From positions 1-48,073 of the IMG/VR virus record IMGVR_UViG_3300032893_000078: DNA of 48,073 bases. The stretch is one strand, 5' to 3'. Below, piece after piece: positions 22,795 to 30,310 of this stretch. The DNA is from a virus. The notes beneath the pieces are model-generated. The model did no database searches. It was not told the DNA's origin and saw only the letters and a list, made by a program, of their open reading frames with translations. Position 1 is the stretch's first letter, and every line of letters starts with the position of its first letter. Made by a program: the position numbers and the translations under genes.

Positions 22795-23082
22795 TTAAGG
22801 CAAAGTTCTATCTTTTTGCATTTCCAGCCGGAACGTGTTCCCGTCCTTGTACACCCAACCCACAACCTCCGGACAGCCAAACTTATAGGGCACAGGCTCT
22901 CCCACACCCAGGTACTCAGCCATCAGGCGCAAGGTCTTGGTCTTGGCGCGTCTTACTCCGGCCCGTAACCTGTGCTGCGTGCTGAGCCTGGCCCCGAATG
23001 CCTGGGCCAGGTACGTACGTGTTTTTCTGGTCTGGAGTGTTCGAACTGCCCTGATTATCTGCCCTGTCGTTGGCTTGGTCAC
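22795..23082 (-). CDS. Putative HTH DNA-binding protein (95 aa)
   Basis: The N-terminal 55 residues fit a Cro/XRE-like helix-turn-helix: TGQIIRAVRTLQTRKTRTYL, AQAFGARLSTQHRLRAGVRR, TLRLMAEYLGV. The end is beta-rich (YKFGCPEVVGWVYKDGNTFR). The GTG start overlaps the stop of the 69-aa gene. It could regulate late genes; the recognition helix is very basic. HTH assignment is by pattern, moderate. Confidence 0.55.
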   Translation of the reverse strand: MTKPTTGQIIRAVRTLQTRKTRTYLAQAFGARLSTQHRLRAGVRRAKTKTLRLMAEYLGVGEPVPYKFGCPEVVGWVYKDGNTFRLEMQKDRTLP

Positions 23083-23288
23083 AGCACACCGTTCGCTTTC
23101 AGAACCAGCAATACAATTTCAACCGGGATAGGTGCATTGCAGGTATCCCAGAACACGCCTTGGTGGCACCACACTTTGTTAGACGTGCTACCTACAGGAC
23201 CTTTTCCGGCCTGCCAGGCCTCAGTCTCATTGTTCCAAATCCAGCGCCAGGGTTTAGGGAGTGTGAGCTGCGGTTTTGGTCTAGTCAT
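23079..23288 (-). CDS. Hypothetical Trp-rich 69-aa protein
   Basis: It starts MTRPKPQLTLPKPWRWIWNN at 23288 and contains five Trp residues in the first 50, with Cys 41 and 50 placed for a metal or disulfide. Its stop overlaps the next GTG. GGAAG lies upstream of the ATG. The function is unknown. Confidence 0.55.
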   Translation of the reverse strand: MTRPKPQLTLPKPWRWIWNNETEAWQAGKGPVGSTSNKVWCHQGVFWDTCNAPIPVEIVLLVLKANGVL

Positions 23289-23319
23289 CTTCCGAGCATG
23301 ACACGAAGTTTGGGCTCGG

Positions 23320-23568
23320 TCAAGTACTAATCACACTCGAACACCAGCACGTGGTCTTGGGGTGATGTTTGTTCAGATACACGGTGAAAAACAGGGCTGC
23401 AATATCGCAAGCGTCCTTGTCCTGTGTGCCTGAATCAAACGTGGCCCAGTAATTGACGACCTGGCTGTGCTCACAGAACAGCTTCCAGGTCTCGGGCTTG
23501 GCTGCGTCGGCTTGGGTCGCGGATATGCCTAGGAAAACTAGAGACAGGAGCAGGATTCGAAACATCAC
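23320..23568 (-). CDS. Secreted small protein with signal peptide (82 aa)
   Basis: It starts M(M)FRILLLSLVFLGISATQA, a classic signal peptide with a likely cut after ADA (residue 22). The mature part is about 60 aa with four Cys residues that could form disulfides, including a final CWCSS. There is no lipobox. It would act in the periplasm or outside. It is coupled to the gene before (GTGATG overlap at 23565-23568). The role is unknown; periplasmic phage proteins often affect superinfection or lysis. Confidence 0.65.
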   Translation of the reverse strand: MMFRILLLSLVFLGISATQADAAKPETWKLFCEHSQVVNYWATFDSGTQDKDACDIAALFFTVYLNKHHPKTTCWCSSVIST

Positions 23569-23954
23569 CCAACCTTAGCCTGTCTCATGAACTCGAGCAA
23601 GCACTTTGTTTGCCATGCCAGGCCCTCGGTTTCCAGCTGCGTACCCTCAGCCAGTGCCGTGTAGTAGGCCAGGATCTGTAACTCCACGAGGTTGAGCCCG
23701 GTCAGGTCTCGACTGGGTGTGCCCTTGTCCGCGTCCAGCACGGCTGCCGTCTGTTTGTCCCGGGCCAGGCGTAGCTGGGCAAGCCGGGAAAAGGCCATGC
23801 TCTGGGCCCGGTCGTTCCCCTCGAGCCGGCACGCAGCATCCCAGGCAGCCTTGAACGCTGATTCAAACTGTTGTCGGTCCAAGATCTCAGCCTTGAGCCG
23901 GTCGGCCTCGGGCTTGAGTAGGTCTAAGAGCTGGTTTTGAGAGTATTCGGTCAT
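23565..23954 (-). CDS. Hypothetical helical protein coupled to terminase (129 aa)
   Basis: An all-helical protein (QLLDLLKPEADRLKAEILDR, FKAAWDAACRLEG, ALAEGTQLETEGLAWQTKCL). Its ATG overlaps the TerL stop (ATGA). A small terminase role could be imagined, but small subunits usually lie upstream of TerL and carry an HTH, which I cannot see here. It is best kept as unknown and packaging-associated by position. Confidence 0.6.
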   Translation of the reverse strand: MTEYSQNQLLDLLKPEADRLKAEILDRQQFESAFKAAWDAACRLEGNDRAQSMAFSRLAQLRLARDKQTAAVLDADKGTPSRDLTGLNLVELQILAYYTALAEGTQLETEGLAWQTKCLLEFMRQAKVG

Positions 23955-25390
23955 AGTCCTATTTTCTGCATTGCATCGAACATAGTCGATCGGTTCTGTT
24001 CTAGATGTAGCAGAGCCTGCGACATGGCATCGACCTGGTCGTCATGTTTTGCCCTAGGAAACCCTAGGATTTCCCTGAGAAACCCTGGCACCCAAGGAAC
24101 ACTCACAGGGGGGATCAGGACATTGCCCGCGCGCCACACGTAGCTGATTGCGTTGGCCCGGCTTACTTTTCCGCCCAAGGGTTTGATCGGGATAAGTCCT
24201 GTGACTGACTTGCTCAGCGCATCGATCACGGCCGGGCCATTGGCCTTGTCCTCTATCAGTTTCGCGCCTATGTATGGGTGCCGGCCAAGCACAGCCTTAA
24301 TCTGGGCCAGGGTTTCGGTAAACGACATGCGGTCCAGGACCTGGTCCAAGAGATAGTATTTGACCGCGTTCCCCTGGTACCCTACACCCCAGACCTGGAT
24401 CGACACATAGTCTGACCCGGTCGTGTCCTTGAACGTGCAGTCTACACTCAACACACGCTGGCCCGTTGTGGGGTACGTGGTCCAGTGCTGTATCCACTCA
24501 GCCTTGAACACTTCGCCCCCCGGGTTCATGGGCTGCTGTTGCAACTGGGCCGAGGCGTAGATGCCTAGGGCTGCCTCAAGTTTGGTCAGGGTCTTGTCAT
24601 TGAACCGGGCGGGCCACAAGAGCTGGCCCTCGACCGTGCGCTGGTCTAGTTCGCAGGCGCGCTCTGGGTCAAAGCGTGCGGGGAAGATCAGGGGCTTGGC
24701 TCGGTCCTTTTCCAGCAGATATCCAGCTAGGTCATCCTCGTGCAATCTTTGCATGATGATCATGTATCGGTCTAGCTGGTCCTTAGTCCTAGTGGTCATT
24801 GTACTGTCCCACCAGGTCTTACACTTGTCCAGTGCTGTCCGCGTTATGCTCGCGTTTCCAGTCGTGTCCAGCGGCTTGATGGCATCGTCCACGACCCTTA
24901 AATGAGCGTGGCGCCCCGTGGCCTTGCTTTCCACGCTCGTGGCAAATCTGAACCCGCCTGCTGTGTTCTGGATCAGGGTCTCAGCTGCCCTACCTGATTT
25001 GAACTTGAGCACGACCTCGGGCCACGTGCGCCTGTACCAGTCCGACTGCAGGATCTGCAGGGTCCTGCCCGCGTCACGCCGGCTAATGTCTATGTCAAAA
25101 CTGGCATAGATGCTGCAGAACCCTGGGTCAACAGTCCAGACCCAGGCAGGGAGCATGACCGCGAGCAGAATCGATTTCATGTGCCCGGGCGGCACGTTCA
25201 CAACCTGCCGAGCCCAGTCAGGATCACCCTTGACACATCGCTCCGCGGCCGTACAAATGGCCTGAATGTGCCAGTTCGGAACGTACTTGGTACTCGGTTC
25301 GATGATAGGCCAGGCCAGGCGTATGAACTCGAATAGCCCGCCCTGGGCTACAAGGGCCCTGTCAATCTCAGCCTGGGTTAATGGTCTCAC
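23951..25390 (-). CDS. terL: Terminase large subunit
   Basis: A 479-aa protein. The ATPase half has the Walker A-like NVPPGHMKS (around residue 85), Walker B LRVVDD and the coupling segment YMIIMQRLHEDDL. The nuclease half shows SVDCTF, KLIEDKANG and the final AKHDDQVDAMSQAL, the acidic set of the RNase H-like nuclease. It cuts and pumps DNA into the prohead. The GTG at 25390 lies six bases after a -10, so the gene appears leaderless. Portal and head genes follow downstream. Confidence 0.93.
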   Translation of the reverse strand: MRPLTQAEIDRALVAQGGLFEFIRLAWPIIEPSTKYVPNWHIQAICTAAERCVKGDPDWARQVVNVPPGHMKSILLAVMLPAWVWTVDPGFCSIYASFDIDISRRDAGRTLQILQSDWYRRTWPEVVLKFKSGRAAETLIQNTAGGFRFATSVESKATGRHAHLRVVDDAIKPLDTTGNASITRTALDKCKTWWDSTMTTRTKDQLDRYMIIMQRLHEDDLAGYLLEKDRAKPLIFPARFDPERACELDQRTVEGQLLWPARFNDKTLTKLEAALGIYASAQLQQQPMNPGGEVFKAEWIQHWTTYPTTGQRVLSVDCTFKDTTGSDYVSIQVWGVGYQGNAVKYYLLDQVLDRMSFTETLAQIKAVLGRHPYIGAKLIEDKANGPAVIDALSKSVTGLIPIKPLGGKVSRANAISYVWRAGNVLIPPVSVPWVPGFLREILGFPRAKHDDQVDAMSQALLHLEQNRSTMFDAMQKIGL

Positions 25391-25396
25391 GTGGGG

Positions 25397-25402
25397 AGTC
25401 TA
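25397..25402 (-). promoter_or_regulatory. -10 box for terminase (leaderless layout)
   Basis: TGCTAGACT: -10 TAGACT at 25402-25397, then CCCCAC and the GTG at 25390. It overlaps the stop codon of the 26-aa gene. No clear -35. Confidence 0.6.
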
Positions 25403-25480
25403 GCACTTCCCAGCCATCAGACCGTGTATCACCCCAGTTACGTATGCCAAGATCACTTCAATTACGATGATTGCGGTCAC
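25400..25480 (-). CDS. Tiny membrane peptide (26 aa)
   Basis: The GTG at 25480 overlaps the stop of the upstream gene (GTGA). It codes for a single hydrophobic helix (TAIIVIEVILAYVTGVI) ending HGLMAGKC. The length and composition suit a one-span membrane peptide. Its TAG is part of the terminase promoter. It is supported by coupling and hydrophobic bias only. Confidence 0.45.
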   Translation of the reverse strand: MTAIIVIEVILAYVTGVIHGLMAGKC

Positions 25481-25671
25481 GACACCGACTCCCCTCTCAT
25501 ACACCAAGAGTATAGATAGGCCCTGGCCTCGTCCGCGGCTGCGCACGCGACCGCGGGCACGTTACCCATGATCATGACCTCGACTGCCCCTACCGCCAGG
25601 TCCAGGGGTAGGCAGCGCCAGGCCGTGGCGCTGCCCCAGGCCCAGAGTGTGTTCAGGTAGTGGTTTTTCAC
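25477..25671 (-). CDS. Hypothetical 64-aa protein
   Basis: It begins with the GTG at 25671 (MKNHYLNTLWAWGSATAWRC...) that overlaps the stop of the 81-aa gene. It has a weakly hydrophobic middle (LDLAVGAVEVMIMGNVPAVA) that may be a membrane-associated helix. No family is known to me. It belongs to the small set between the repeat protein and terminase. Confidence 0.5.
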   Translation of the reverse strand: MKNHYLNTLWAWGSATAWRCLPLDLAVGAVEVMIMGNVPAVACAAADEARAYLYSWCMRGESVS

Positions 25672-25913
25672 TGAACCCCACCCAGTGCCTGGAACACACG
25701 TTTCGAGACCATGACCATGATTCCCTGGCTGTTAGGGTCCGTGTAGACGACCGCTTCCACGTGCCGTCCAGGATCCTTCTCAAAGTCAGCAGTGCACGAG
25801 GGCCAAACAAAGATCTCGCCGTCCCGTAGGAGTTTGGTTGGGGCTTCCGGGGACAGGGTCACGTGTGCCCCGCCCAGGGCCTGAATGAATTCCTCGACTG
25901 TGAGTGGGGTCAT
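25668..25913 (-). CDS. Hypothetical 81-aa protein
   Basis: It starts MTPLTVEEFIQALGGAHVTL; the ATG overlaps the stop of the beta-helix gene (ATGA). It has a helix, then alternating beta strands (VEAVVYTDPNSQGIMVMVSK). There are no clear motifs. It is a real gene by coupling on both sides. Confidence 0.6.
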   Translation of the reverse strand: MTPLTVEEFIQALGGAHVTLSPEAPTKLLRDGEIFVWPSCTADFEKDPGRHVEAVVYTDPNSQGIMVMVSKRVFQALGGVQ

Positions 25914-26989
25914 CCTGAGACCTCGCCAAAGACCTTGGCCTCGCCATAGACCAGGGCTTGGCCAAAGACCAGGGCTTGGCCAAAGACCAGGGCTTGGCCA
26001 CAGACCCAGGCCTTGTCATAGACCTTGGCCTCGCCAAAGACCCTGGCATTGCCACAGACCAGGGCCTTGTCGTAGACCAGGGCTTGGCCACAGACCTTGG
26101 CCTCGCCATAGACCCTGGCATTGTCAAAGACCTTGGCATTGTCAAAGACCTTGGCCTCGCCATAGACCTTGGCATTGCCAAAGACCCAGGCGTTGTCAGA
26201 GACCTTGGCCCCGCCAAAGACCTTGGCCTCGCCATAGACCTGGGCATTGTCATAGACCTTGGCATTGCCAAAGACCCAGGCGTTGTCAGAGACCTTGGCC
26301 CCGCCAAAGACCTTGGCATTGCCACAGACCAGGGCCTCGCCAAAGACCAGGGCCTGGCCGTAGACCTTGGCCTTGTCATAGACCTTGGCCCCGCCAGAGA
26401 CCTTGGCCTTGTCAGAGACCCAGGCCTCGCCATAGACCCAGGCATTGCCATAGACCTGGGCATTGCCAAAGACCTTGGCCCCGCCAGAGACCTTGGCCTT
26501 GTCATAGACCTGGGCCTCGCCATAGACCTGGGCATTGTCAGAGACCTGGGCCTCGCCATAGACCTGGGCATTGTCAGAGACCCAGGCTTGGCCAAAGACC
26601 TTGGCATTGTCATAGACCAGGGCCTCGCCAAAGACCAGGGCCTGGCCGTAGACCTTGGCCTTGTCATAGACCCAGGCCTGGCCATAGACCCAGGCCTTGT
26701 CATAGACCTTGGCCTCGCCATAGACCTGGGCATTGTCAGAGACCCAGGCTTGGCCAAAGACCTTGGCATTGTCATAGACCTTGGCCTCGCCATAGACCCT
26801 GGCATTGTCAAAGACCTTGGCATTGTCAAAGACCTTGGCCTCGCCATAGACCAGGGCTTTAGATCCTACGTAAGCCGTAGGATCTACCCTCGCCGTATCT
26901 GCGACCCAGCCTCCTCCGTTGCTGTGTCTATGGGCTGGGACAGGTCCTGCCCCAAAATCATAGGTTTGTGTTTGCTGTTGATTGGTCAT
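25910..26989 (-). CDS. Left-handed beta-helix protein of about 50 hexapeptide repeats
   Basis: A 359-aa protein. Residues 1-40 are a cap (GGGWVADTARVDPTAYVGSK). The rest is a near-perfect hexapeptide run: VYGEAK, VFDNAK, VYGQAW, VSDNAQ and so on, with V at position 1, G or D at 3 and A at 5. This is the signature of a left-handed parallel beta-helix, about 17 coils long. No acyltransferase His or C-terminal domain is seen. It may be a structural rod or binding scaffold. It has the best promoter in the window. The role of such proteins in phages is not known. Confidence 0.8.
   Translation of the reverse strand: MTNQQQTQTYDFGAGPVPAHRHSNGGGWVADTARVDPTAYVGSKALVYGEAKVFDNAKVFDNARVYGEAKVYDNAKVFGQAWVSDNAQVYGEAKVYDKAWVYGQAWVYDKAKVYGQALVFGEALVYDNAKVFGQAWVSDNAQVYGEAQVSDNAQVYGEAQVYDKAKVSGGAKVFGNAQVYGNAWVYGEAWVSDKAKVSGGAKVYDKAKVYGQALVFGEALVCGNAKVFGGAKVSDNAWVFGNAKVYDNAQVYGEAKVFGGAKVSDNAWVFGNAKVYGEAKVFDNAKVFDNARVYGEAKVCGQALVYDKALVCGNARVFGEAKVYDKAWVCGQALVFGQALVFGQALVYGEAKVFGEVSG
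25916..26862. repeat. Tandem 18-bp coding repeats of the beta-helix gene
   Basis: An array of degenerate 18-bp units such as CCATAGACCTTGGCCTCG and GTCAAAGACCTTGGCATT, with longer blocks repeated across tens of bases. Because the unit is a multiple of three, several frames on both strands stay open; only the minus frame gives the hexapeptide pattern and has a promoter. The number of units probably varies by slippage. Confidence 0.85.
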
Positions 26990-26994
26990 GCCCT

Positions 26995-27022
26995 ACCCTA
27001 GCACGGTCTCGACCCCTGTCAA
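26995..27022 (-). promoter_or_regulatory. Strong sigma70-type promoter for the beta-helix gene
   Basis: -35 TTGACA (27022-27017), 16-nt spacer, extended -10 TGCTAGGGT (TAGGGT 27000-26995), then 5 nt and the ATG at 26989. This is the clearest promoter in the window and is leaderless in layout. Confidence 0.8.
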
Positions 27023-27295
27023 TCACTTTCCGAACACAGACCAAAGATCTATCGGAGGTCTAGGCCTAGTCCAGCGCCTGTACAGGACCACGTCACGTAC
27101 GACGGCCCGCGCCAGCTGATACTTGCGTGCCAAAGCAGCCTGGCCGTACCCCAGCACATGAGGCCTGTACTCGGCCCGGAGCTTGTCTACCAGTTCCCAG
27201 GTCAGCCGCGGGTGGGCTGGGTCGTGCTTTCCGGTCTTGGGGTTGACTCTGGTTGGATCTGGGACGTTGTAGTTTATCTGTCTGGCGTGGGTCAA
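27023..27295 (-). CDS. Putative HTH DNA-binding protein (90 aa)
   Basis: Read from a TTG at 27295 that lies 10 bases after a -10 TAGTCT. A longer frame to 27430 passes through the inverted repeat and codes an unlikely Cys/Pro/His-rich start. The C-terminal half has a helix-turn-helix like those at the ends of phage HNH proteins: LTWELVDKLRAEYRPH, GQAALARKYQLARAVV, RDVVLYRRW. There is no HNH motif left. Its place beside the iteron-like repeats suggests it could bind them. Confidence 0.55.
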   Translation of the reverse strand: MTHARQINYNVPDPTRVNPKTGKHDPAHPRLTWELVDKLRAEYRPHVLGYGQAALARKYQLARAVVRDVVLYRRWTRPRPPIDLWSVFGK

Positions 27296-27305
27296 TTCGC
27301 AGAAC

Positions 27306-27311
27306 AGACTA
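27306..27311 (-). promoter_or_regulatory. -10 box for HTH gene
   Basis: TGCTAGTCT: -10 TAGTCT at 27311-27306, 10 nt before the TTG at 27295. No good -35. Confidence 0.45.
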
Positions 27312-27398
27312 GCACAGAATATTTGACACCCGACCACGACCAGATAAAATTTTAGGGCCGCTCGGCCGGGGTCGCGTTTTACCGCGTAGCTGAACTTT

Positions 27399-27508
27399 TG
27401 GTGACATGGGTGACATGGGTGACATTTCACACCCCGCTACACGATCAATATTTTGATTTGTTTCGTCAGACAGGTAGTAAAATGTCACCCATGTCACCCA
27501 TGTCACCA
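27399..27508. repeat. Iteron-like inverted repeat flanking an A+T-rich spacer
   Basis: A perfect 29-bp inverted repeat: arms 27399-27427 and 27480-27508, spacer 52 bp. Each arm is three tandem 9-mers of the type GGTGACATG. The spacer holds ATCAATATTTTGAT and is the most A+T-rich spot nearby. It sits just downstream of the primase-helicase gene and before the HTH gene. It is a candidate replication origin or regulator site. Confidence 0.85.
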
Positions 27509-27534
27509 CGGCCTACTGGCCGGTTCAGTCTTCG

Positions 27535-27567
27535 AAAAAGGCCCACGGCTTTTAGGGTCCGTGGGCC
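27535..27567 (-). terminator. Terminator after primase-helicase
   Basis: A 9-bp stem GGCCCACGG/CCGTGGGCC (27567-27559 with 27548-27540), loop 10 nt, followed on the minus strand by TTTTTCG. It begins nine bases past the primase stop. Confidence 0.85.
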
Positions 27568-27575
27568 GGTAGGTA

Positions 27576-29951
27576 TCAGATCACGCGCCAGGAATATCCG
27601 CCGCCGTGTCCGACCCAACATCGTTCCAGTTTAAGCCCGCCAGCGATTCGGTCCCTGTGTTGCATTAGGGCGATTGATAGTTTCTTGCCCGTCAGCATGT
27701 CCGAAGTCTTGGCTTGACAGACGTCCGTCATGGCGTCAAGCAAGACCTCGCCCCCGGGCATGCGTGCCCTAGTCAAGAGTTCTTTCACCGTGACACGAGC
27801 GGGCCCAAACAGGTCTTTCCAGGCCTGGAGCATGTCCCCCAGCGCGCCCTTCTCGTCGCTGGCCGTCTCGCGCAGGGCCGCTTGAGTCTCTACAGGGTCC
27901 GCGGCACCAGCCCAAATCAGAGTCGATTGCACTAGTTCGGACCAGTCAGGATAACGGTTCATGCCTCGAGTGACAGCTGGGCGACCAGCAACCACGTACG
28001 CACGGAGCATCGTCAGGGCGGCAGACAGGTATTCGGACCGATGCTGGGCCGTGTGCGCTTCAATGTGAGGATAACGGAAATTACTCCTGGTCTCGGGGTG
28101 TTCAGTGTTTGGCACGAGCCGGCATAGCAGCGACCTGGTGACAAAGTCCTCTTCCAGTAACGCATTATTGCTCGTCATACAGAAGATCGTGCGCATCTCC
28201 ACTTCCCGGGTCGTGTTCGTGCCTAGCACGCGATCTTTGAATGACCCACCAGTCAGCACCTGTTCTAGTGGTTGATTCCTAAACAGGCCCTTGACATTAT
28301 CAAAAAGCACAATCGGGTCCGCTGCTAGTGCTATCGCCAGCATGTTTTTGCGGTTTTCCTCGTTATCAGAGCTGACCCCAGACCGCGCAAGGCTGTTTCC
28401 GGCTGTGATGATACCGATCAGCTCAGCCAGCTTGGTCTTGCCTGAGCTACGTTCCGATGCCTCGAATAGGACCATGGGACAAGGCCCGGCAATGGCTGGT
28501 CGAGCAACAGCAGACAGGAGCATGCTCAGCCACACAGCGCGGTGCGCCGGATTAATGAACGGAAAATCGCACACAAGATCGTCAAGCCGTTCCCTGGCCC
28601 GTATCGCGTCCTGCTGTGTAGGGGTTGACGGGACATAGATCTGGACCTGATTCTCACAGTACAGGCCTGTTTGCGGGTCGTAACCGCGGTCCTGCAATAT
28701 CGACCCATCCGGACGCATGACGGGCCACGTAGTGAACCCCATGAGCGGTCTGATGTTGGGCCATGCGGGGCGCACAGACACGTGTTCTGCTATGTGTCGA
28801 GCGACTGGTAGTTGTCTTTCCTCGTTCTTTTTCGTTTTACCGAAAAATGCCGCCCGCTGGTCAATGATTTCAACCAATCGAGTCAGAGCAATGTCCTTGA
28901 CCACTGTCGAACCCTGAGGTCGGATGATCCCGGTCGTGGACATGCGCGCAGTGTGCCCGATCTCGACTAGGGACCCTGACCGCTGATATATGTCTGCAGC
29001 AGCCAGAGCCCTGATCGTGTCATCCACTGTAGGCGTGATTTCGAGCCCTGGGTGAATCCGGCGCTTGAACATGAGCCGGAGCTCGTCTAACAGTTTTAGA
29101 AAATCCTCGCGCGGACCAAGGCGCGAGACTACGAGGCCGTGGAATCGGCTGTAGCCCGTGTGTGGTATGTCCTGCTCTACTGCAGCGTAGGTCGTGTCGA
29201 TCGCGTGTTCTACTTGGTCAGCCCCATCCCAACCTAAGGCTTCGTGCACCTGAAGCAAGTACTCTGTAGTTTGCCCTTGAGACCAGCCCCACTTAGCCAG
29301 GGCCCCCGACAGTGCCATGTACGCGTCTCGGCGCTCACCCTTTGCTGGAAAGGCTGATTCCAGTATGTCTTTCATTTTTTGGGTAGCGTCGCTGTAATCT
29401 GCTTTAGCTTGCTTGGCTGTTTGTACCCCCTGCACTGTCTGGAACGGTGCCCCGGGGTTATATTCGGCCCAGAATTCGTGACCCGGTGCGTGGCTGGGAA
29501 GGTAATAGAAGTGGCTGATGTCCCTGCACTTGGCGTCCAGTTTCCCGCCCAGCATATCCTGCAGTGCTTGCCAAGTGGCGTTGAATGTGTCCGGGTCCGC
29601 TGCCTTATCCAGAAGGAGCACACAGCGTACAGCACGTTCTGAGTAATTGTACGAGTGGGTCGTATACCAGACACACTCGTACGGGAGAAGACGGCCCCGG
29701 ACCTCTGCTAGGTCTGTTCCAGACAGGTGGTCAAAGTCCAGGATCATGGCCTGGGCTGACAGGGCCCCGGCCTTGCAGCGTCTATCCCTAAACGCGGTCA
29801 GGTTGAACAGCTCGACCGCGTGCTTACTTTCAGACTCAATGTGTGTGTTTAGAAGCCATTGTACAAGAGCGGACCAGGGACCATCCGCCCACTTACCGTA
29901 ATTGTCCTCCACACCCGAGTAGACGTTGTAGCGTACTATCGGCTCGGACAT
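27576..29951 (-). CDS. Primase-helicase (AEP-like primase plus SF3/AAA+ helicase)
   Basis: A 791-aa protein. Residues about 60-160 resemble an archaeo-eukaryotic-type primase core (AQAMILDFDHLSGTD; YTTHSYNYSERAVRCVLLLD; DISHFYYLPSHAPG). Residues 480-650 form the ATPase with Walker A FEASERSSGKTKL, Walker B DPIVLFDNV and sensor FCMTSNNALLEEDF. Together these would prime and unwind phage DNA. It ends beside a terminator and the iteron-like repeat. The start overlaps the RHH gene by 16 nt. Primase residues are by pattern; helicase is clear. Confidence 0.85.
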   Translation of the reverse strand: MSEPIVRYNVYSGVEDNYGKWADGPWSALVQWLLNTHIESESKHAVELFNLTAFRDRRCKAGALSAQAMILDFDHLSGTDLAEVRGRLLPYECVWYTTHSYNYSERAVRCVLLLDKAADPDTFNATWQALQDMLGGKLDAKCRDISHFYYLPSHAPGHEFWAEYNPGAPFQTVQGVQTAKQAKADYSDATQKMKDILESAFPAKGERRDAYMALSGALAKWGWSQGQTTEYLLQVHEALGWDGADQVEHAIDTTYAAVEQDIPHTGYSRFHGLVVSRLGPREDFLKLLDELRLMFKRRIHPGLEITPTVDDTIRALAAADIYQRSGSLVEIGHTARMSTTGIIRPQGSTVVKDIALTRLVEIIDQRAAFFGKTKKNEERQLPVARHIAEHVSVRPAWPNIRPLMGFTTWPVMRPDGSILQDRGYDPQTGLYCENQVQIYVPSTPTQQDAIRARERLDDLVCDFPFINPAHRAVWLSMLLSAVARPAIAGPCPMVLFEASERSSGKTKLAELIGIITAGNSLARSGVSSDNEENRKNMLAIALAADPIVLFDNVKGLFRNQPLEQVLTGGSFKDRVLGTNTTREVEMRTIFCMTSNNALLEEDFVTRSLLCRLVPNTEHPETRSNFRYPHIEAHTAQHRSEYLSAALTMLRAYVVAGRPAVTRGMNRYPDWSELVQSTLIWAGAADPVETQAALRETASDEKGALGDMLQAWKDLFGPARVTVKELLTRARMPGGEVLLDAMTDVCQAKTSDMLTGKKLSIALMQHRDRIAGGLKLERCWVGHGGGYSWRVI

Positions 29952-30289
29952 TTAGGCATCCTTCCGCGCATATACTCGTTGTATTCTGAATCAGTTAGAC
30001 CCATCCAGGCCTGGATACTTGTACCCATTCCGTCGAGCCCTTGTTGATATGCGAGGAAAAATGCGCCTACTGCCTGTTCTGGTGTGAAACGGCCGTGCTT
30101 GTACCAATATGAGACTGGGGAAACCTGATCCATTCTTGGTCCCACAGGGATGACCTTTGTCGGGTCTATGATCAATCTGCGTATTATCTCCACGTATGGT
30201 GCGCCCATACGTTCGGACAGTTCTTTTAGTTTCTGTAGCTCTCTTGGTCCAAGGTCTACAGATAGCCTCTTAGTGTTTTTTGCTGGCAT
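29936..30289 (-). CDS. Ribbon-helix-helix DNA-binding protein (117 aa)
   Basis: Residues 5-45 fit the Arc/CopG ribbon-helix-helix: RLSVDLGPRELQKLKELSER followed by MGAPYVEIIRRLIIDP. The C-terminal part is extra and unknown. It lies directly upstream of the primase gene and close to the divergent control region at 30.5 kb, so it is a good candidate early regulator. A -10 TAGGGT is 15 bases upstream of the ATG at 30289. Confidence 0.7.
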   Translation of the reverse strand: MPAKNTKRLSVDLGPRELQKLKELSERMGAPYVEIIRRLIIDPTKVIPVGPRMDQVSPVSYWYKHGRFTPEQAVGAFFLAYQQGLDGMGTSIQAWMGLTDSEYNEYMRGRMPKCPSR

Positions 30290-30304
30290 AGGGTGACAGG
30301 TTCA

Positions 30305-30310
30305 ACCCTA
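30305..30310 (-). promoter_or_regulatory. -10 box before RHH gene
   Basis: TGCTAGGGT at the end of the 69-aa gene: -10 TAGGGT 30310-30305, 15 nt to the ATG. It overlaps the upstream stop codon, so its function as a promoter is less sure than the others. Confidence 0.4.

Noticed and set aside
23565-23954. Calling the 129-aa gene the small terminase subunit
   Set aside because: It lies downstream of TerL and no HTH is visible, so the name would rest on proximity only.
25916-26862. CRISPR-like array
   Set aside because: Units are contiguous, have no unique spacers and keep a coding frame; it is a coding tandem repeat.
25786-27001. Long open frames on the plus strand and in other minus frames across the repeat gene (Pro/Arg/His-rich or LGLAIDLGI-type products)
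   Set aside because: They follow from an 18-bp unit that is a multiple of three. Only one minus frame has a promoter, a non-repeat N-terminal cap and a sensible hexapeptide fold.
27309-27509. Open frame across the inverted repeat giving MSPMSPMSP-type sequence, and a Cys/Pro/His-rich extension of the HTH gene
   Set aside because: The sequence is translation of the 9-mer iterons; it has no family-like features and a better start (TTG 27295) follows a -10 box.
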